A stretch of 64,000 nt of DNA, from assembly GCA_029706075.1 (NCBI GenBank), contig JAINUG010000086.1, positions 2,975,060-3,039,059 of the forward strand. Reading direction: 5' to 3'. This document shows positions 44,574 to 63,233 of the stretch, piece by piece. The position numbers were made by a program, and so were the translations under genes. Positions within the stretch are counted from its first letter, which is position 1, and each line of letters starts with the position of its first letter. The DNA comes from Aldrovandia affinis (lineage: Eukaryota > Chordata > Actinopteri > Notacanthiformes > Halosauridae). A model generated the notes under the pieces. The model did no database searches. It was not told where the DNA came from and saw nothing but the letters and a program-made list of their open reading frames with translations.

Positions 44574-47500
44574 GCACAATACCCTGTCGGAGGTCTACTT
44601 ACGTTCAGAGTCACTGCCCTCCGGCTCACCCAGCTCCTTGTTCTTGTAGAATGGGAATTTTCGTGAAAAGATGAAGCTCTTTTTACGCTTGTCATTGAAT
44701 GACTGTGAAGGAGAAAGGGCACGGGGCAAACAGGGACGTCTAATTGTTGTCACACTCATGCTGACAAAAACTAGTCGCAAAGGTGGGAGGAGCAGCAGTG
44801 CGGACGCATTAACGCAGCGTCACGCTCCAGTCAACTCTTACACGGAGCTAAGGCCACTCAATGCATTTCTGCGGGGGTGTTTTAACAACGGCAAATTTAA
44901 TTTCCAATTATGGCCCAAATTACGAGCGTCCTGCTGGCTTCTAAATGACTGAATGTCCATCAGTCTTCACTTAAAACAAAGGTCATTTGTTTGACCGTCA
45001 ACACATTGATTGCAAGTGGGCGAAATTGAGGGATTTGTGACTGATGGCCATTAAAGTATTATATTATGGCTCAAAGCGCTCGAGACTGCTGTCACTGCTG
45101 CACATGCCACAATTGCGCCTGAAGCATTCAGGAGCATTGGTTAAAATGGTTAAACATTCAGATAAAATGACACAAATGGAGATGTGAAAACATCCGCAAA
45201 AATAACCACAGATCCACTTAGTGCCATGCAGAACAGAAAATATCGGGAGTCATGCTATGCAGAGGACGACCGAACAGAAATGTATTTCTCAAACCCAGTT
45301 ACCAACCATGCAGGTTACTAGGAACAAAAAAATAGGATCCAATGAGATGCCTGTAATGGAATTGTGATCAACCAAAACAGTAATTGCATTGACTATGTCA
45401 AAATAAAAAATAAAAATAATAGTTATGAATTAAAACTGAATATGTAAAACAATAAATACAAATCTGATACACCAGATTCTGTCAGTCTACATTGTGGATG
45501 TGGAATCCGTGATATGTTGATCCTATAGGATGTTATGGCCAAAATTAATATACCAAAAAAGACAACTATATATATATATATAAATATACTAAATATAAAA
45601 CTAAATATATATTTAATATGTTGTGTGCTGTCTACACAAATTATTTATATTTATATTTATATATATATATAATTAAAAAACAAGAAAGACCATAACTTCT
45701 GGTGAGTTCTTCAAAATGACTACCATTTCATGATCTTGACCAATAGTAGACCAATCATATTCCTTGTTTGTTTGTGAGAGGAAATTTAAACATAATTTTT
45801 GCTATGCATGCAGATCAAAGACATGAAGACAGGTATGCTTGTTCATTTGCAAATTTAGTTGTTGGTCTGTTTTCTAACTATTTGTCTGTTCCTGTTGCTG
45901 GGGTTTAAATATAGCAATACATTATTAGAAATGTTGCTGTTAGGGATACTGTAGCCACTGTGATTCAACTGTGAGTTCTGCATGGCGATAAACTGAACTG
46001 GTGTGTTACCGTAAACACAACTATGACACTCATGAAAATTCAATAAGCATCCAAATGTAATCAATTATGCAGGCCGCTGGTGAAGAGCTTAAGTTGACGA
46101 GACCTTTAATTAAAACTTGCCCCTTAAGTGTCGTCCTGTCCCCATAGGCACGGCGTGTCCTTCAGAGAAGATCCCTTAACAGCCACAGTACCACGCCGTC
46201 ACCAGAACCGAACCCACGCTACGCTAAACCCCTCCCATCCCTTCTAGAAACGGGATGTCAAGTTGCTATGGATACAAAAGGACATCACACGCTTGCATAT
46301 GTTCACTTGAATCTCAGGCCTTGTTTAAAAGAGAATTTTCACAAGACGGGTCTGGGCACTGTAGACCAATCTGTGAAATTCTGCACTGTACTAATCTTTT
46401 AAAACAGGTGGTGCAGTGAGACAAAGGAGGTGATTAATAATTATGGGCCTCTGGCTTGAATTGGACACCTGCTTAGTGCTGCAAAATAATGGACAGATGC
46501 ATCTATGATTCACCTAATATGGGTGGCTCACCTTGTTTGTGTATTAGGTAGCATTAAAGCAAAGCAGGCACACAGCGTCATCACCTTGGACCGAAAATGA
46601 CTATATCACCAGATCCTTTACCTCGAGTTTCATAATGAATAATACTGACTTCTGTAATAGCATTGGAAAAAAAGGCAGGTTTAATATTGGGGCGAAGAGC
46701 ACTGAATAAATAATAGAAAATGGGAAGTTTAACCGTCAACAACAGTTATAATCATGGCGATTAACTGTCAACTGAAATGTTCTGACCGTGAAAAAGTAGA
46801 CAGTAGATTTTTTTGACAATTTGTTGCTGTGCACGGATTACATAAATGAAAATCTCTCTGCATGGATAATTACACAGTAAGGTAATTGCAGTCCTATCAG
46901 GGAACTGGGCCGTCAATCACAAGGCAGACTTTTAAATTAAATTAAATCCTGCAAAATCACAAACATCATTGAGTCCTTTTTGTGGGAGCTGTAGCTATGT
47001 AACTACAGTTATGTGGCCACGGCTACATGGATTTCAGAGGTGATTGATTTCATTTTTACTGTACTTTTGAGCCAAGTACTGTAGGATCAAACGCACACTA
47101 TTACAAGGCCCAAAATCCAACAAAGGTACAGGTCTAAACTTAACTAACACAATTGCAATGCTAAAGGGTAAGCAGACACTATTGTCCAAAGGCTCTTTAA
47201 CAAATTATTATCAAAATCTTATTAAACATTTGCTTGGCTCCAAAACCCCCCAAAACTCAGCACTGACCGACAGGAAGCATTCTTAATGGAGACCGTCATC
47301 TCTCTGTAAGAGGTTAATATGCTGCTAGATACAGGCTAACACATTCATAATGGACAGGGAGTAAAATGAACTGTAGTTGGTGCAAGAACCAGACCTTGTC
47401 AGATTGTGTGTGATACTGAGAAATCCTGTGGGATTCATCTGACCAGGGGTCAGGTTAATAAAATTGAGGCATTGGGAGTGTGGGTCATAGCGCCGAGGGG

Positions 47501-48887
47501 TGGCGTGAGACAGGTGACTGTGCTCCCGTTTCTGTGATTTTGAACAAGGCATGTCCCCTCCGCCTGCCGCTATCTGTCCTTTGAAACTTTTGAGACGTCG
47601 AACACAACACAAAGTTCACCAATGATTTGCTTGTTTCAAGGATACATACTACATAAGCACTATTCATGTTAATGTCAATTCCATCTGTTTTGTATTCAAC
47701 TATGCATGCAATTAAGCATAATATAGGGGGATAACACTCCAAAGAAAGTGAGCGCTATGGAACTGCAGTTTAAATGAGTCCCCTATTCAAGGGGTTGGTA
47801 TTCCTTCAATAACTTTGAGCCCCAGCACTGAAGGGAGTGTGCAATAAGACAGCATTGCACATCATTGTCTTATGAACCTACAATGCTGTGAGTGGTATTG
47901 TACCAATTCTGAAGCTTCTTGGCTATCTAGCCACCCTGCCCTTTGATTGTCCGTTACTGTGACTTACCCCTTTAGAATCGATCGTCCCTGGTTTGGCATT
48001 AAACTTCACTGTCTTTAGTCTCGCCCGCTCTTTCCTCTCCACCCTTCCAAAGCACATAGATGAGAGATTATCAGACCATAAAAAACATAAACTCATGCAA
48101 GACAGTCATAATTTATTGACACAGCCCCACCCCCATTTGTAACTTGTGCGGTATTCATTTGGTCATATTTTAATTTACCGATTGCATGCATTATCAAGAT
48201 CAAGGGCAGAAAGAATTACATTAGTAGAAGCCTAATTAATGCCTATGGTGACATTGAAATATAAATTATTCATCTTTCTCTGATGTGAGAATAAGTTAAT
48301 AAGAAAAAAGAAAAAAATCCTTGGCTTCATGTGATTATGCATATGTTGGCTTGAACTCTCATATGGAGTCAAATATTTATGACAACCAATATGTAGGACA
48401 GCTAAAGGCCTAAATATTTTAGATTTAAATATGCTTGGTTTGATGGTAGAATATGAACATAAAGACCAGTATGTACCAAACTTTGATTCAATATTCACAT
48501 TATAAATTCAACATTAAGCTTTACTGTTGAATATCTATTCTCAGCTACCACTTGGCATGGGGGTGTTATGTGTGAATGTATTGTGCCTGATCATTCACAG
48601 TCAAGGCACGTGTTAACAGTCCATGTAAAGGCCATTGTGAGGTATTTCAAAAACACAGTCTACACCGGGCGGGTGGGACCCTGTCGCCATGGGAACATGC
48701 CACAGCATACCTCCTCTTGCTGGGGATGACGCCCATCTCCTCACTGTCGCCGTCGGGTGTGACCCTCCTGGCCTGCCACCACTCGTCATCGGAGGCGTTG
48801 ATGACATGGAGGATGTCCCCGTACGTGAAGCTGAGGCCCTGGCTGGGCAGGCCACTGTCCTTGGCCTTCTCATAGTCAAACAGGGCC
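36364..48887 (-). CDS. dlg2: dlg2 (PSD-93) C-terminal half: SH3, HOOK and GK domains
   Basis: Nine exons, in transcript order: 48711-48887, 47968-48043, 44603-44702, 41419-41469, 39647-39748, 37865-38037, 37189-37298, 36910-37001 and 36364-36470. All introns are GT-AG and every phase agrees, giving 328 codons plus stop. The product is a membrane-associated guanylate kinase that scaffolds glutamate receptors and K+ channels at synapses. Its GK domain is catalytically dead in this family and binds phosphoproteins. The SH3 segment has [18 protein letters not shown], the HOOK has [10 protein letters not shown], and GK starts [33 protein letters not shown] in the HOOK and the IPSKEKL end favour dlg2 over dlg1, dlg3 and dlg4. 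The PDZ exons are not in the window, and the gene probably continues past 64 kb. Introns contain Tc1 and MITE fragments. Confidence 0.96.
36910..37001 (-). CDS. dlg2: dlg2 exon: GK domain, MNKRLTEEQ segment
   Basis: Acceptor cacccgcag, donor cacag/gtaaagac. Encodes [20 protein letters not shown] and [10 protein letters not shown]. Phases match both neighbours. Confidence 0.96.
37189..37298 (-). CDS. dlg2: dlg2 exon: GK domain, [10 protein letters not shown] segment
   Basis: Acceptor ctctacctccag, donor ttaat/gtaagt. Encodes [20 protein letters not shown] and [11 protein letters not shown], the beta-strand and helix core of the GK fold. Confidence 0.96.
37495..37650. mobile_element. Fragment of the palindromic MITE family in a dlg2 intron
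   Basis: Matches one arm and the centre of the MITE at 28552-28930 (agcagttcaagtccagtgaa, ggtttaggttaccaaaaact, cttttgaccagtagtgta). Confidence 0.7.
37865..38037 (-). CDS. dlg2: dlg2 exon: GK domain, [11 protein letters not shown] segment
   Basis: Acceptor ctcgactgaag, donor gagcgg/gtaagg. Encodes [36 protein letters not shown] and [18 protein letters not shown], all diagnostic of Dlg-family GK domains. Confidence 0.97.
39647..39748 (-). CDS. dlg2: dlg2 exon: start of GK domain
   Basis: Acceptor gttttcaaacag, donor gccgc/gtaagt. Encodes [20 protein letters not shown] and [13 protein letters not shown]. The P-loop position carries GPMKDR rather than a working nucleotide-binding loop, as in other Dlg proteins. 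Confidence 0.96.
40490..41095 (-). mobile_element. Tc1-like fragment in a dlg2 intron
   Basis: Minus-strand transposase remains ([20 protein letters not shown], then shifted frames), the same family as the element at 24659-26521. The right terminus at about 41070-41095 (ttattttgtctaccctctgt) matches that family's inverted end. The left end and the catalytic part are missing. Confidence 0.75.
41419..41469 (-). CDS. dlg2: dlg2 51-nt exon linking HOOK to GK
   Basis: Acceptor tctgtcgccag, donor gagA/gtaagtgc. Encodes [16 protein letters not shown], a dlg2-type sequence. The phase-1 ends on both sides match the neighbouring exons. Confidence 0.95.
42453..42570. repeat. 38-bp inverted repeat in a dlg2 intron
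   Basis: Arms at 42453-42490 and 42533-42570 match at 35 of 38 positions; they begin tgttacggtaaatgtgg. The loop is a 42-base ATCT-rich stretch. It could be a short palindromic MITE or a hairpin in the intron RNA. Confidence 0.85.
42811..42864. repeat. Near-perfect 26-bp hairpin in a dlg2 intron
   Basis: Arms 42811-42836 and 42839-42864 match at 25 of 26 positions, with only two bases between them. The outer 18 bp (tatcatttaggtttatca) are perfect. Confidence 0.9.
44521..44575. repeat. (GT)n microsatellite beside a dlg2 exon
   Basis: Slightly interrupted GT/GC repeat 28 bp beyond the donor of the 44603-44702 exon. Such runs just after a donor can bind splicing regulators. Confidence 0.95.
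44603..44702 (-). CDS. dlg2: dlg2 exon: HOOK region
   Basis: Acceptor ctccttcacag, donor gaac/gtaagt. Encodes [20 protein letters not shown] and [11 protein letters not shown]. The basic HOOK is where MAGUKs bind protein 4.1 or calmodulin. [14 protein letters not shown] matches the dlg2 pattern. Confidence 0.95.
47968..48043 (-). CDS. dlg2: dlg2 exon: start of HOOK
   Basis: Acceptor gctttggaag, donor aaaggg/gtaagt. Encodes [19 protein letters not shown] and IDSKG, between the SH3 core and the HOOK. The first base completes the arginine codon of the SH3 exon. Confidence 0.95.
48711..48887 (-). CDS. dlg2: dlg2 exon: SH3 domain
   Basis: Acceptor gcactttgcag, donor agaggag/gtatgc. Encodes [36 protein letters not shown] and [19 protein letters not shown], the conserved SH3 domain of Dlg MAGUKs. 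This is the most upstream dlg2 exon I can identify in the window. Confidence 0.97.
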
Positions 48888-49904
48888 CTGCAAAGTGCCG
48901 CCACAGAGAAAGCAAGCGTCAGGCCTCTCTCTCCCCTCCACGCCTTCAGAACCAGCTGCTCTCTGTTGCCATGGCAGCCGGACGATGCCAAGGAGGCGAG
49001 AGGAAAGTATCCGGTCGCCGTAACAACCAAAGTGGGAATGTGTGCCTGGCAGAGTGGCACTGACAGACAGACAGAGGCTGTCAGAAGGCTGCCTGATTGG
49101 ATGAAAAGGCAGGGGGGATCAACCCTTTTCAAAATCATAACAAAGAGGGGTCCTGTGGAATTGTGAATCCCAGCTTCAAACGATAGTCATACCAGGGCAT
49201 TTTTGTCCAGTGACAATCACAACTGCTTTCCTGAGGATCAGTATTTTTTATCTAGCATCATCTCACATTTCTATTATGACAGAGGCCATGTGAACTGCAG
49301 GCTCTCAAGGTATTGCGTTGAATAGAATTATGCTTTGAGGCATGAACAATTCTTTCATAAACCTTTCATCAGGAGGGGGAAAAAAGGTGCGATAAGATCA
49401 CAGTGACAAAGCATATCAGATACACTTTGAATATATAGAAAAATGCTAATAAAAGACATGCCTAAAACCATATCAGGCCGATTTTAATCTGATAAGGAAA
49501 GGTATCTCATTTAATTTCTGTGAAATATCGTAACACAGATATCTCTGTTTTACTAACGAGAACAAATGGGCCTTAATTTCAATGTCATAGAGCTGTGTTA
49601 AAAGGCTTAAGGCAAGACTGCTTTAATCAAATATCCAGTATCAATCCATACTGACAAGTCTGTCCCCTTAGAATGAGATGTGATAGTAAGTTAGAGTAAT
49701 GTTGATAAAATGGAATTACAGGTGCAAAAACATTACATTACAACAGCACAATTACCAATTCAATACATTACACAGTACATAAAAGACACACCAGCAAAAC
49801 ACTACACATTTGGTTTCCCTGTTTCTACAAATCACACCCAAAAGCCATAGCTGCATTAGAATACAAGTAAATCAATGATTTTGTCTGGCCAGGATAACAC
49901 ATTT
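48888..49904. other. dlg2 intron sequence, nothing recognised
   Basis: Upstream of the SH3 exon in transcript terms, so probably part of a long dlg2 intron. No exon with the expected KRSLYVR-type end was found here or further right. Confidence 0.5.
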
Positions 49905-52060
49905 ATAATAATAATACACTATATTTATATAGCGCTTTTATATAGCTCAAAGTGCTTTACATAGTGGTGCATGGTTAAGATCAGCGTGTTAATAAAGGCA
50001 AAATGCATAAAAAGTTCATTCAAATATAAAACACAGGCTGATATGAAAGACACATACTGACAAAAATGAGTTTTTAGCCCAGTCCTAAAGGCGGATGTGG
50101 ACTGTGTCGTACGCAGGTGATTGGGCGGACTGTTCCAGAGGCGTGGTGCAATAGAGCAGAATGCTCAATCACCCATAGAGCCGTGTCCTGCGCACCACAA
50201 GGAGACCATGGCTGTTTGACCCTGAGCGAGGGGATACCCAGGGAGAGAGGAGTTCTGAGAGGAAGGGGCAATTTCCATGAAGTGTTTTAAAGACCAACAG
50301 CAAGATTTTGACGTCGATCCTGAGGCTGACAGTAAGCCAGTGAAGCACAGCCAGGACAGGGGTGATGTGATCAAACCTTGTGGCTCTGGTCATGACTCTA
50401 GCAGTGCTATTCTGGACCACCTGCAGCCTCTGGACCAACCTCGCAGGGAGCCCACCTAGGACTGCATGGCAGGAATAGATTCTAGAGGAAATAAGAGCAT
50501 GGACTCTCAAGTTGCTCAAGACCAGGCTGGGGGAGAACAGGTTGTAAGCGAGCTATGTTCTTGAGGTGGAAAAACGACGTCTTACAGACTGATCTAATGT
50601 ATGTGTCAAAGGTAAGGGAGGGGTCAAAAGGTGAGTGGTTTGGTTCTTTGGATCGGAAGTCGATGATGAGTTCTTGTGAGATCATTTGTGACTCTGACCA
50701 GAGCTGTGTCAGTGCTATATTTTGATCCGAACCCTGACTGGATCCTCATGGAGGATCCCCAACCTTCTCCAGTATTTTAGATAGGAACACGAAGTAGGAC
50801 ATGGGCCTATAGTTTGAGAGGCTGTTCTGATTAAGGTTAGGCTTTTCATAAGTGGAGAGATGGCAGCAGATTTGAAAAACGAATCAGATTTGCCACAAAA
50901 GGGGAGAGGTGAGTGGAGCATGACTTAAAAAGTGTAGCAATATGTAGCAAACTGCTAATATGTTGACAGTTGAGGTCCTGGTGAAACAGGTAAGGGATGG
51001 GCCTGAATAAACAGGCTGCGGTATAGGGATGGACTGACGGGCAGTAGACATCCCTATATGGATGTGCTCCCTGATTTTCGCCATTCTAGAATGAAAGAAA
51101 ACATTTAGCTGGCAACATTCCTCAGAGGTGGCAGCAACAGCCGATTGCTTAACAGGGTTGTCTTGTCTTGGATTTCCTGTTAAAAAAATAAAAAATAATT
51201 AACCTGGAAAAGTAGGCAGCCCTTGCGGATTTGATGGCAGAGGCATAAACAGACTGGTGTTCTTTCAAGGCCAGTAAGTAACTCGTGAGAGTAGATGCCA
51301 TAGGCGATCCTGGGCTTTCATGCTACCGAGCTCATCAGTGTACCAAGGAGATTAACATGGAAATGAAACATGGCATGTTTTTTCAGGGGCTAAAAGATCT
51401 AAAGTGGCACTCAGGTTTTCATTGTAAATGTCAACCATTTCATCCAGAGAGGACAGAAGTTTTGTGACAAAATTTTATGATGCGCTGGTTGTGGATTATT
51501 ATTACTTCGACCACATCCAGGTCTGTACCAGGTACATCACCAGTAATCACAAGATCAAGAGTATGACCACAATTGTGGTTGGGAACATTGACATGTTGCT
51601 TTAGGTTTAAACAATCCAAGAGGTTATTGAAATCAATGGCTATGGGACACTTAACGTTGTCAACATGAATATTGAAAACGCCAAGAATTATCATTTTACC
51701 AGTAGTTAGACTGACAAAGTGTGGTAATGAGGTTAGAGAAATCATCTAAAAACCAGACACTATGTTTTAGGAGGGCGGTACAACAGATACAACAGCAAGA
51801 GACTGAGGCTGTGTGCATATGAGGGAAAATCATTTGAATGACGTGAACACAGGGAGCGGGATTGCTGATAGATTAAGGGATTCACAAAAGATCAGTGCAA
51901 GTCCGCCTCCACGTCCACTAATACGTACCTGATTTGTATCCAACGGGAGCGGCTTCATTCAGTAAACAGTACTAAATGTCTTGCTTGTGAGTGATTGTAT
52001 GTTGAGCAGCGTGGATTTGAGACAGGTCTACAAAATTCAAAATGGCGGAAAATCCTATAT
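49905..52060 (-). mobile_element. L2-like LINE, internally deleted
   Basis: A minus-strand retrotransposon. Endonuclease remains at 51440-52060 read RGGGLALIF, then MIILGVFNIHVDN and GHTLDLVITGDVPG. The start of the reverse transcriptase at 50740-50850 reads NYRPMSYFVFLSKILEKV. The C-terminal part at 50169-50620 reads TSFFHLKNIARLQPVL, then LGGLPARLVQRLQVVQNS, FDHITPVLAVLHWL and KILLLVFKTLHG. The catalytic palm (the xADD box) is missing, so the element is dead. The 3' end carries the common tatatagcgctttt motif and an ATT-rich tail. It probably sits in a dlg2 intron. Confidence 0.82.
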
Positions 52061-58834
<6,774 letters not shown>

Positions 58835-59290
58835 TGCCCCTTTAAAGTCTACACCCCATCTAAATTTCAACTTTTTGTTGCCTTATAGCTTGAAATTAAA
58901 ACATTAAATCAGACTTTTACCACCTTTATTGACACATTTTACCCTACAATTTCCAAATTTCTGAACATTAATAAAAAAAATTGGATTGATAAGTCTATAC
59001 CCCACTGAGTTAGTACTTGGTAAAAGCAGTCTTTGCTTGAATTACAGCTATGAGTCTGTTTGGATATGTCTCTACCAGCTTTGCACACCTAGATTGGACA
59101 ACATTTGCCCATTCTTCTTTACAGAACTGTTCAAGCTCAGTCAGATTGCTTGGGGACCGTCGATGGACTGTGCTCTTCAAGTCATTCCACAGGTTTTCAA
59201 TAGGATTTAGGTCAGGGCTCTGACTAGGCCCCTCAAGGACTTTTTTAGCCACTCCACTGTTGCTTTAGCTGTGTGCTTTGTTAAGATGAA
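58835..59290 (-). mobile_element. Tc1-like transposase C-terminal fragment
   Basis: The minus-strand frame 59010-59252 reads SQSPDLNPIENLWNDLKS, with the last catalytic acidic residue region of DDE transposases, then KEEWANVVQSRCAKLVETYP. The non-coding terminus continues to about 58835. The N-terminal half is missing. Confidence 0.85.
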
Positions 59291-60060
59291 AGGTGAACCT
59301 CGTTCCCAATTGCTCAGTTTTCCCAAAAAGACATGTGTCACAATTATTCACACCCCTGACAATTATTTTAAATAAAATCCCCCAAATATAAGTCTGTATT
59401 GGATCACCTTAATGTTAGTGAACTGTATTGTGACCTCCCATGGCTTCCTGTTTCAGTGGGGTATAAAAATGAGGTAACACATAAAAATACATTTATCATC
59501 CATCACCATGAACCCTCAGAAATAACAAGACAAAGGGCTGTTGACCTTCACAAGTCAGGAGATAAATAAAAAAGAAATAAAAAACTAAAGATGCCATTTT
59601 CCACTATTAGAGCAACAATGAAGTCATTTAAAACCACTTGAACAATGGTAAAACTGCCTGATAGAGGACGCAAGTGCAAATTGCCCCAACGTACAGTGAG
59701 GCAGATGGTTTGGGTGGCAAGGGCCATTCCAAGGGCCACAGTTGGAGATCTGTAAAACATAGTTGCATCTTGGGGACACAAAGTCTCCAAGTCTACCATC
59801 AGACATCACCTCCATGCTAATAGGCTTTTTGGAAGGGTTGCCAGAAAAAAAACTCTATTGAGGGCAATCAACAAAAATAAGCATCTGGAGTTTGCTGCAC
59901 GGTATTGATACAAATCCAATAATTATGAAAATCTTGACTTCTGTGCCTCCAGCTTGAGTCCTTATATAGGACATTAGACATAGGGATTTGAAACCCTTTA
60001 ATGATCATCACTCTGCCCGTTGGACCACCCTTGTCCTGCTCATATAAAGTCAATTATGCT
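59291..60060 (+). mobile_element. Tc1-like transposase N-terminal fragment, opposite strand
   Basis: In broken plus-strand frames around 59515-59910: FSTIRATMKSFKTT, DRGRKCKLPQRTVRQMVWVA, ASWGHKVSKSTIRHHLHANR and LFGRVARKKTLLRAINKNK, the helix-turn-helix DNA-binding part of a Tc1 transposase. At least three frame breaks. Its orientation is opposite to the adjacent fragment, so the two are from different insertions or were rearranged. Confidence 0.8.
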
Positions 60061-62873
60061 GAAGCTGCAGGATCAGAGAACAAACAGCGTGCTATTCGGT
60101 TAAGCGCCATTTTCAAAAAAAGCATTGCTTAGTCATCTCTCTGTCTCTTTGGCTTGATTCTGCTGCTAGTAACACCTCCATCACAAAAAAGAGCTCCAGA
60201 GACGCGCTCAGGGCCAGTGGCACTGCGGCACCCACAGAAAGGCGTCGGAGGACGGCTTTGGCAACAAGAGGTATCACAATGACTGCTCCACATGATCACA
60301 AAAAAAAAAAAAAAAAAAACTGAAACTTTTGAAGATGAAGGAGAAGAAACCAAAAATTCACACCTTAGATGAACAGTACTTTGATGAACAGCACAAATCT
60401 ATCAATAGCCTTGGGCATTTCAGAGAAGCTAAAATCGCAGTAGGGCAGTATAAAATATGTCTTCAATTGGGTCTGTTGAAAGAGCTCCATTAATGTTAAT
60501 TACTCCAGTAACAGTGACAGGTTTATCTTGGCACTGTCAGGCAAAGAGAAATGGCCCCTGCGTAAATGAAAGACTGGAAGCCCATTACATTTAGACAGGA
60601 ACAGAAGGCAGTGGGAAGAAGAATTCTGAATGATGTTGTCATGGTAACCTGGTAATTCCAGGTTATATATACAGTATATATAAAAGCTAAAATGCATACA
60701 GAGAGGTTTTGAACAGAGAAACAGGAAGTACACCAGCAATGCTATAGTAAAGCAGGAGGAATGCAAACTGGCCATCGAAGGTTTGGACACATAATTAAGC
60801 ACTGTGGCTGAGGTAGCCTACAATCTTGATTGAAATGCTGGACCTGTTAGGTTACATGCACTATCCTAGAATAATCAGATGGTTCCTACGTACAATTTTA
60901 TTCTATGGTTCATCAGTCTCTGACTACAGCACTGGTTTAGATTACAGGAGAGGCTTGTGGATGCTGCTCCCATTCTGTGTCATTTCCATTATATGTAAAA
61001 ATGCCTTCTAAAATAGATTTTAGTTCATGATTCCACCACTGTATTTGTTAATATCTTGGCATGTATTTGGTTGGATAAAGGCTCAGGGCAAAAGGAGGAA
61101 ATAAAGTCTGCAAACGTGCTCCTGTGATACATTTTATTTGCACACGTACACATGGTCCACATAATATCCTTGTGGACTGTGCTGTAAAGACTTTAGAATT
61201 TGTTGATCCTGCCACCCACTGCATAGTTTGGACGTGCACATGCTTGCGTTTTGTAAGTGGACAGGGCGCCGTGATTACTTCAGCAGCGCGGGAGTATCAC
61301 ACGGTAAACATTACTGTCGATAATAACCTATGGGACAGGAAAATATGAATCAGTTGGACTGAGAGACAAATTAAAATAGATTCTTCATTGCGAGGACTGG
61401 GCTTTTTTCCGCCCCAGGTACCATCTGACATGGACCTGTACCGCTGGTGATAAAGCCTCCCTGCTTTACTGACAGCAGCCTGGTTGATTATGTGCAATTT
61501 TTTGTCTGTCTTGCATTTTGCCTCCGTTGTGTCTGGATCAGCCGTCGCGGTTCCTTGGACGACTAGCTGCCATCTGTCTGCTTGAGTGCCGGCAGCTGTG
61601 ATACAAAGTGCTGGCACAGCCTGCGCTGGTGAGGCTTGATCTATGAAGACATGTCACTGCCCATGCTAGGCCTTTAGTACTGTCATCTAATTTTAACTAG
61701 CCATTTCTGCCTTGCTCTCTATAATTGAGTCCCGTTGGGGTTGGGATATACTCTGCCGGGATCCAGCAGTTACAACTGCTGCCCTGTGCTGTGGCCAGTT
61801 CTGAGCGACAGGGGAGCCATCTTTGGCCATCAACCTTGTTTCTCTTCATCTAGGATATTACTGAATGGGTTAGCTTAATGTTGTCTGTGGGTGGGGGGTG
61901 ATGACGTGATTTGTAGCTGTAAAAGGCAGCACATTAAATTCACTGTTCGATTGGTTTGGCCCTGAAACATTGAACTGCGGCCTCTTACTCGGAAACATTC
62001 ATTTCTTACCACGTAATCATAGCCTGCCTGCTCACAGATGTTCAAGGCGTGTGTTCGAAACAAGGACACTTCACTCTACATAACAAACTTTGAATTCATT
62101 CAGTACAAATTAATGACACGTTAGTATGTTGCTCGAAAATATACCCTGCATATTTGTATACTGGTTCAGGCGACTGCAGATGCCCCACAAAACCACTCCA
62201 CGTCTAGCACGCTCCCCTCCCCTCCCCCAACCAACACACATATGCACAAGCACACAGCTCACACCTTATGAGAAACATGTGTATACATGCACCATGTGCA
62301 CAGGCACACTCACAAAACAGACTTCACTATAAAACACAATTAATATCTCATCTCATTACATTATTTCGATACTCTCCACATAATACTGCACTTTTGCAGG
62401 AGTGTGTTCTGATGTCGTGTCAGCCGAATAGGGTATAATAATATAAATAATGCACAGAATGCACCTGTCCAATAATACACCAATTCTCCACGAGGCAGAG
62501 CCTGGTTGCAGTGAAACTCTCTCAAGTAATAAGCTACTGTTGCGGCCTCTCTCCAAGGTACTGACTGGAGTGGGAGGAGAGGGAGCATGCACTGCCCATG
62601 GTCCTGAAACACACTGCTGTACGGACAGCCTTGCTTTTACATCAGAGCGATTCAACATTTCACAGGATATTTTAATCAAAACACTCGTTTGACTCTATCT
62701 GCTTTCCCTTTGGAAAACCACTTGGGACTCTAAATATATTCGAAGCCAAATGATAAAAGCCAGTTAAAGGTCAACTAGATTAGCTATCAAATAAGGATGG
62801 GTGTGCTTTCATATTATCTTCCCTTTGCTGCTCAGAAGGGAGTATGCACATGTACTAAGACAGCAACATTAAG
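60061..62873. other. dlg2 intron or intergenic, nothing recognised
   Basis: A poly(A) run lies at 60299-60319. No supported exon or repeat ends. It ends just before the SINE target duplication. Confidence 0.4.
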
Positions 62874-62887
62874 AATATCCTTATTAG

Positions 62888-63219
62888 GGGCCTCCAGCAT
62901 GGTTTAGTGGTAAGAGTGTTCGACGCTACCCACAGCAACCGGGGTTCGATTCCACCGGTCGCGCCAGTTTCGGCTCTGGCCAGGAGTGCCACTAGGGGGC
63001 GGCAATTGGCTGTCCACCCCTGGCGGGAGGGATAAAAGCTGAAGGAAAGACTCGCTGCATATATGAGTTGTCGTGCATCAGTGACAGGCTTCAGCCTAGG
63101 CGGGCACTGGCTCGAAGGGAGTTCTCATACGAGGGAGGAAATAGTTGGCACAAAAAAGAGAGAGGGAATTGGATACTAAAAAGTGGGGAAAAAATGGGGG
63201 GAAAAAACAGGAAAAAAAT
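62888..63219 (+). mobile_element. tRNA-derived SINE, full length with target duplications
   Basis: Begins gggcctccagcatggtttag with an A-box-like tggtttagtgg and a B box ggttcgattcc. The body has gagtgccactagggggcgg and the tail is A-rich. It is flanked by 14-bp repeats differing at one base (62874-62887 aatatccttattag; 63220-63233 aatatgcttattag), the signature of LINE-driven insertion. It is the same family as 30115-30497. Confidence 0.92.
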
Positions 63220-63233
63220 AATATGCTTATTAG

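Noticed and set aside
36364-48887. Assignment to dlg1 or dlg4 instead of dlg2
   Set aside because: [26 protein letters not shown] and the IPSKEKL terminus fit dlg2; dlg1 and dlg4 differ at these places in the family pattern I know.
62888-63000. A genuine tRNA gene
   Set aside because: A and B boxes are present, but the cloverleaf is imperfect and the unit continues into a SINE body and A-rich tail with target duplications.
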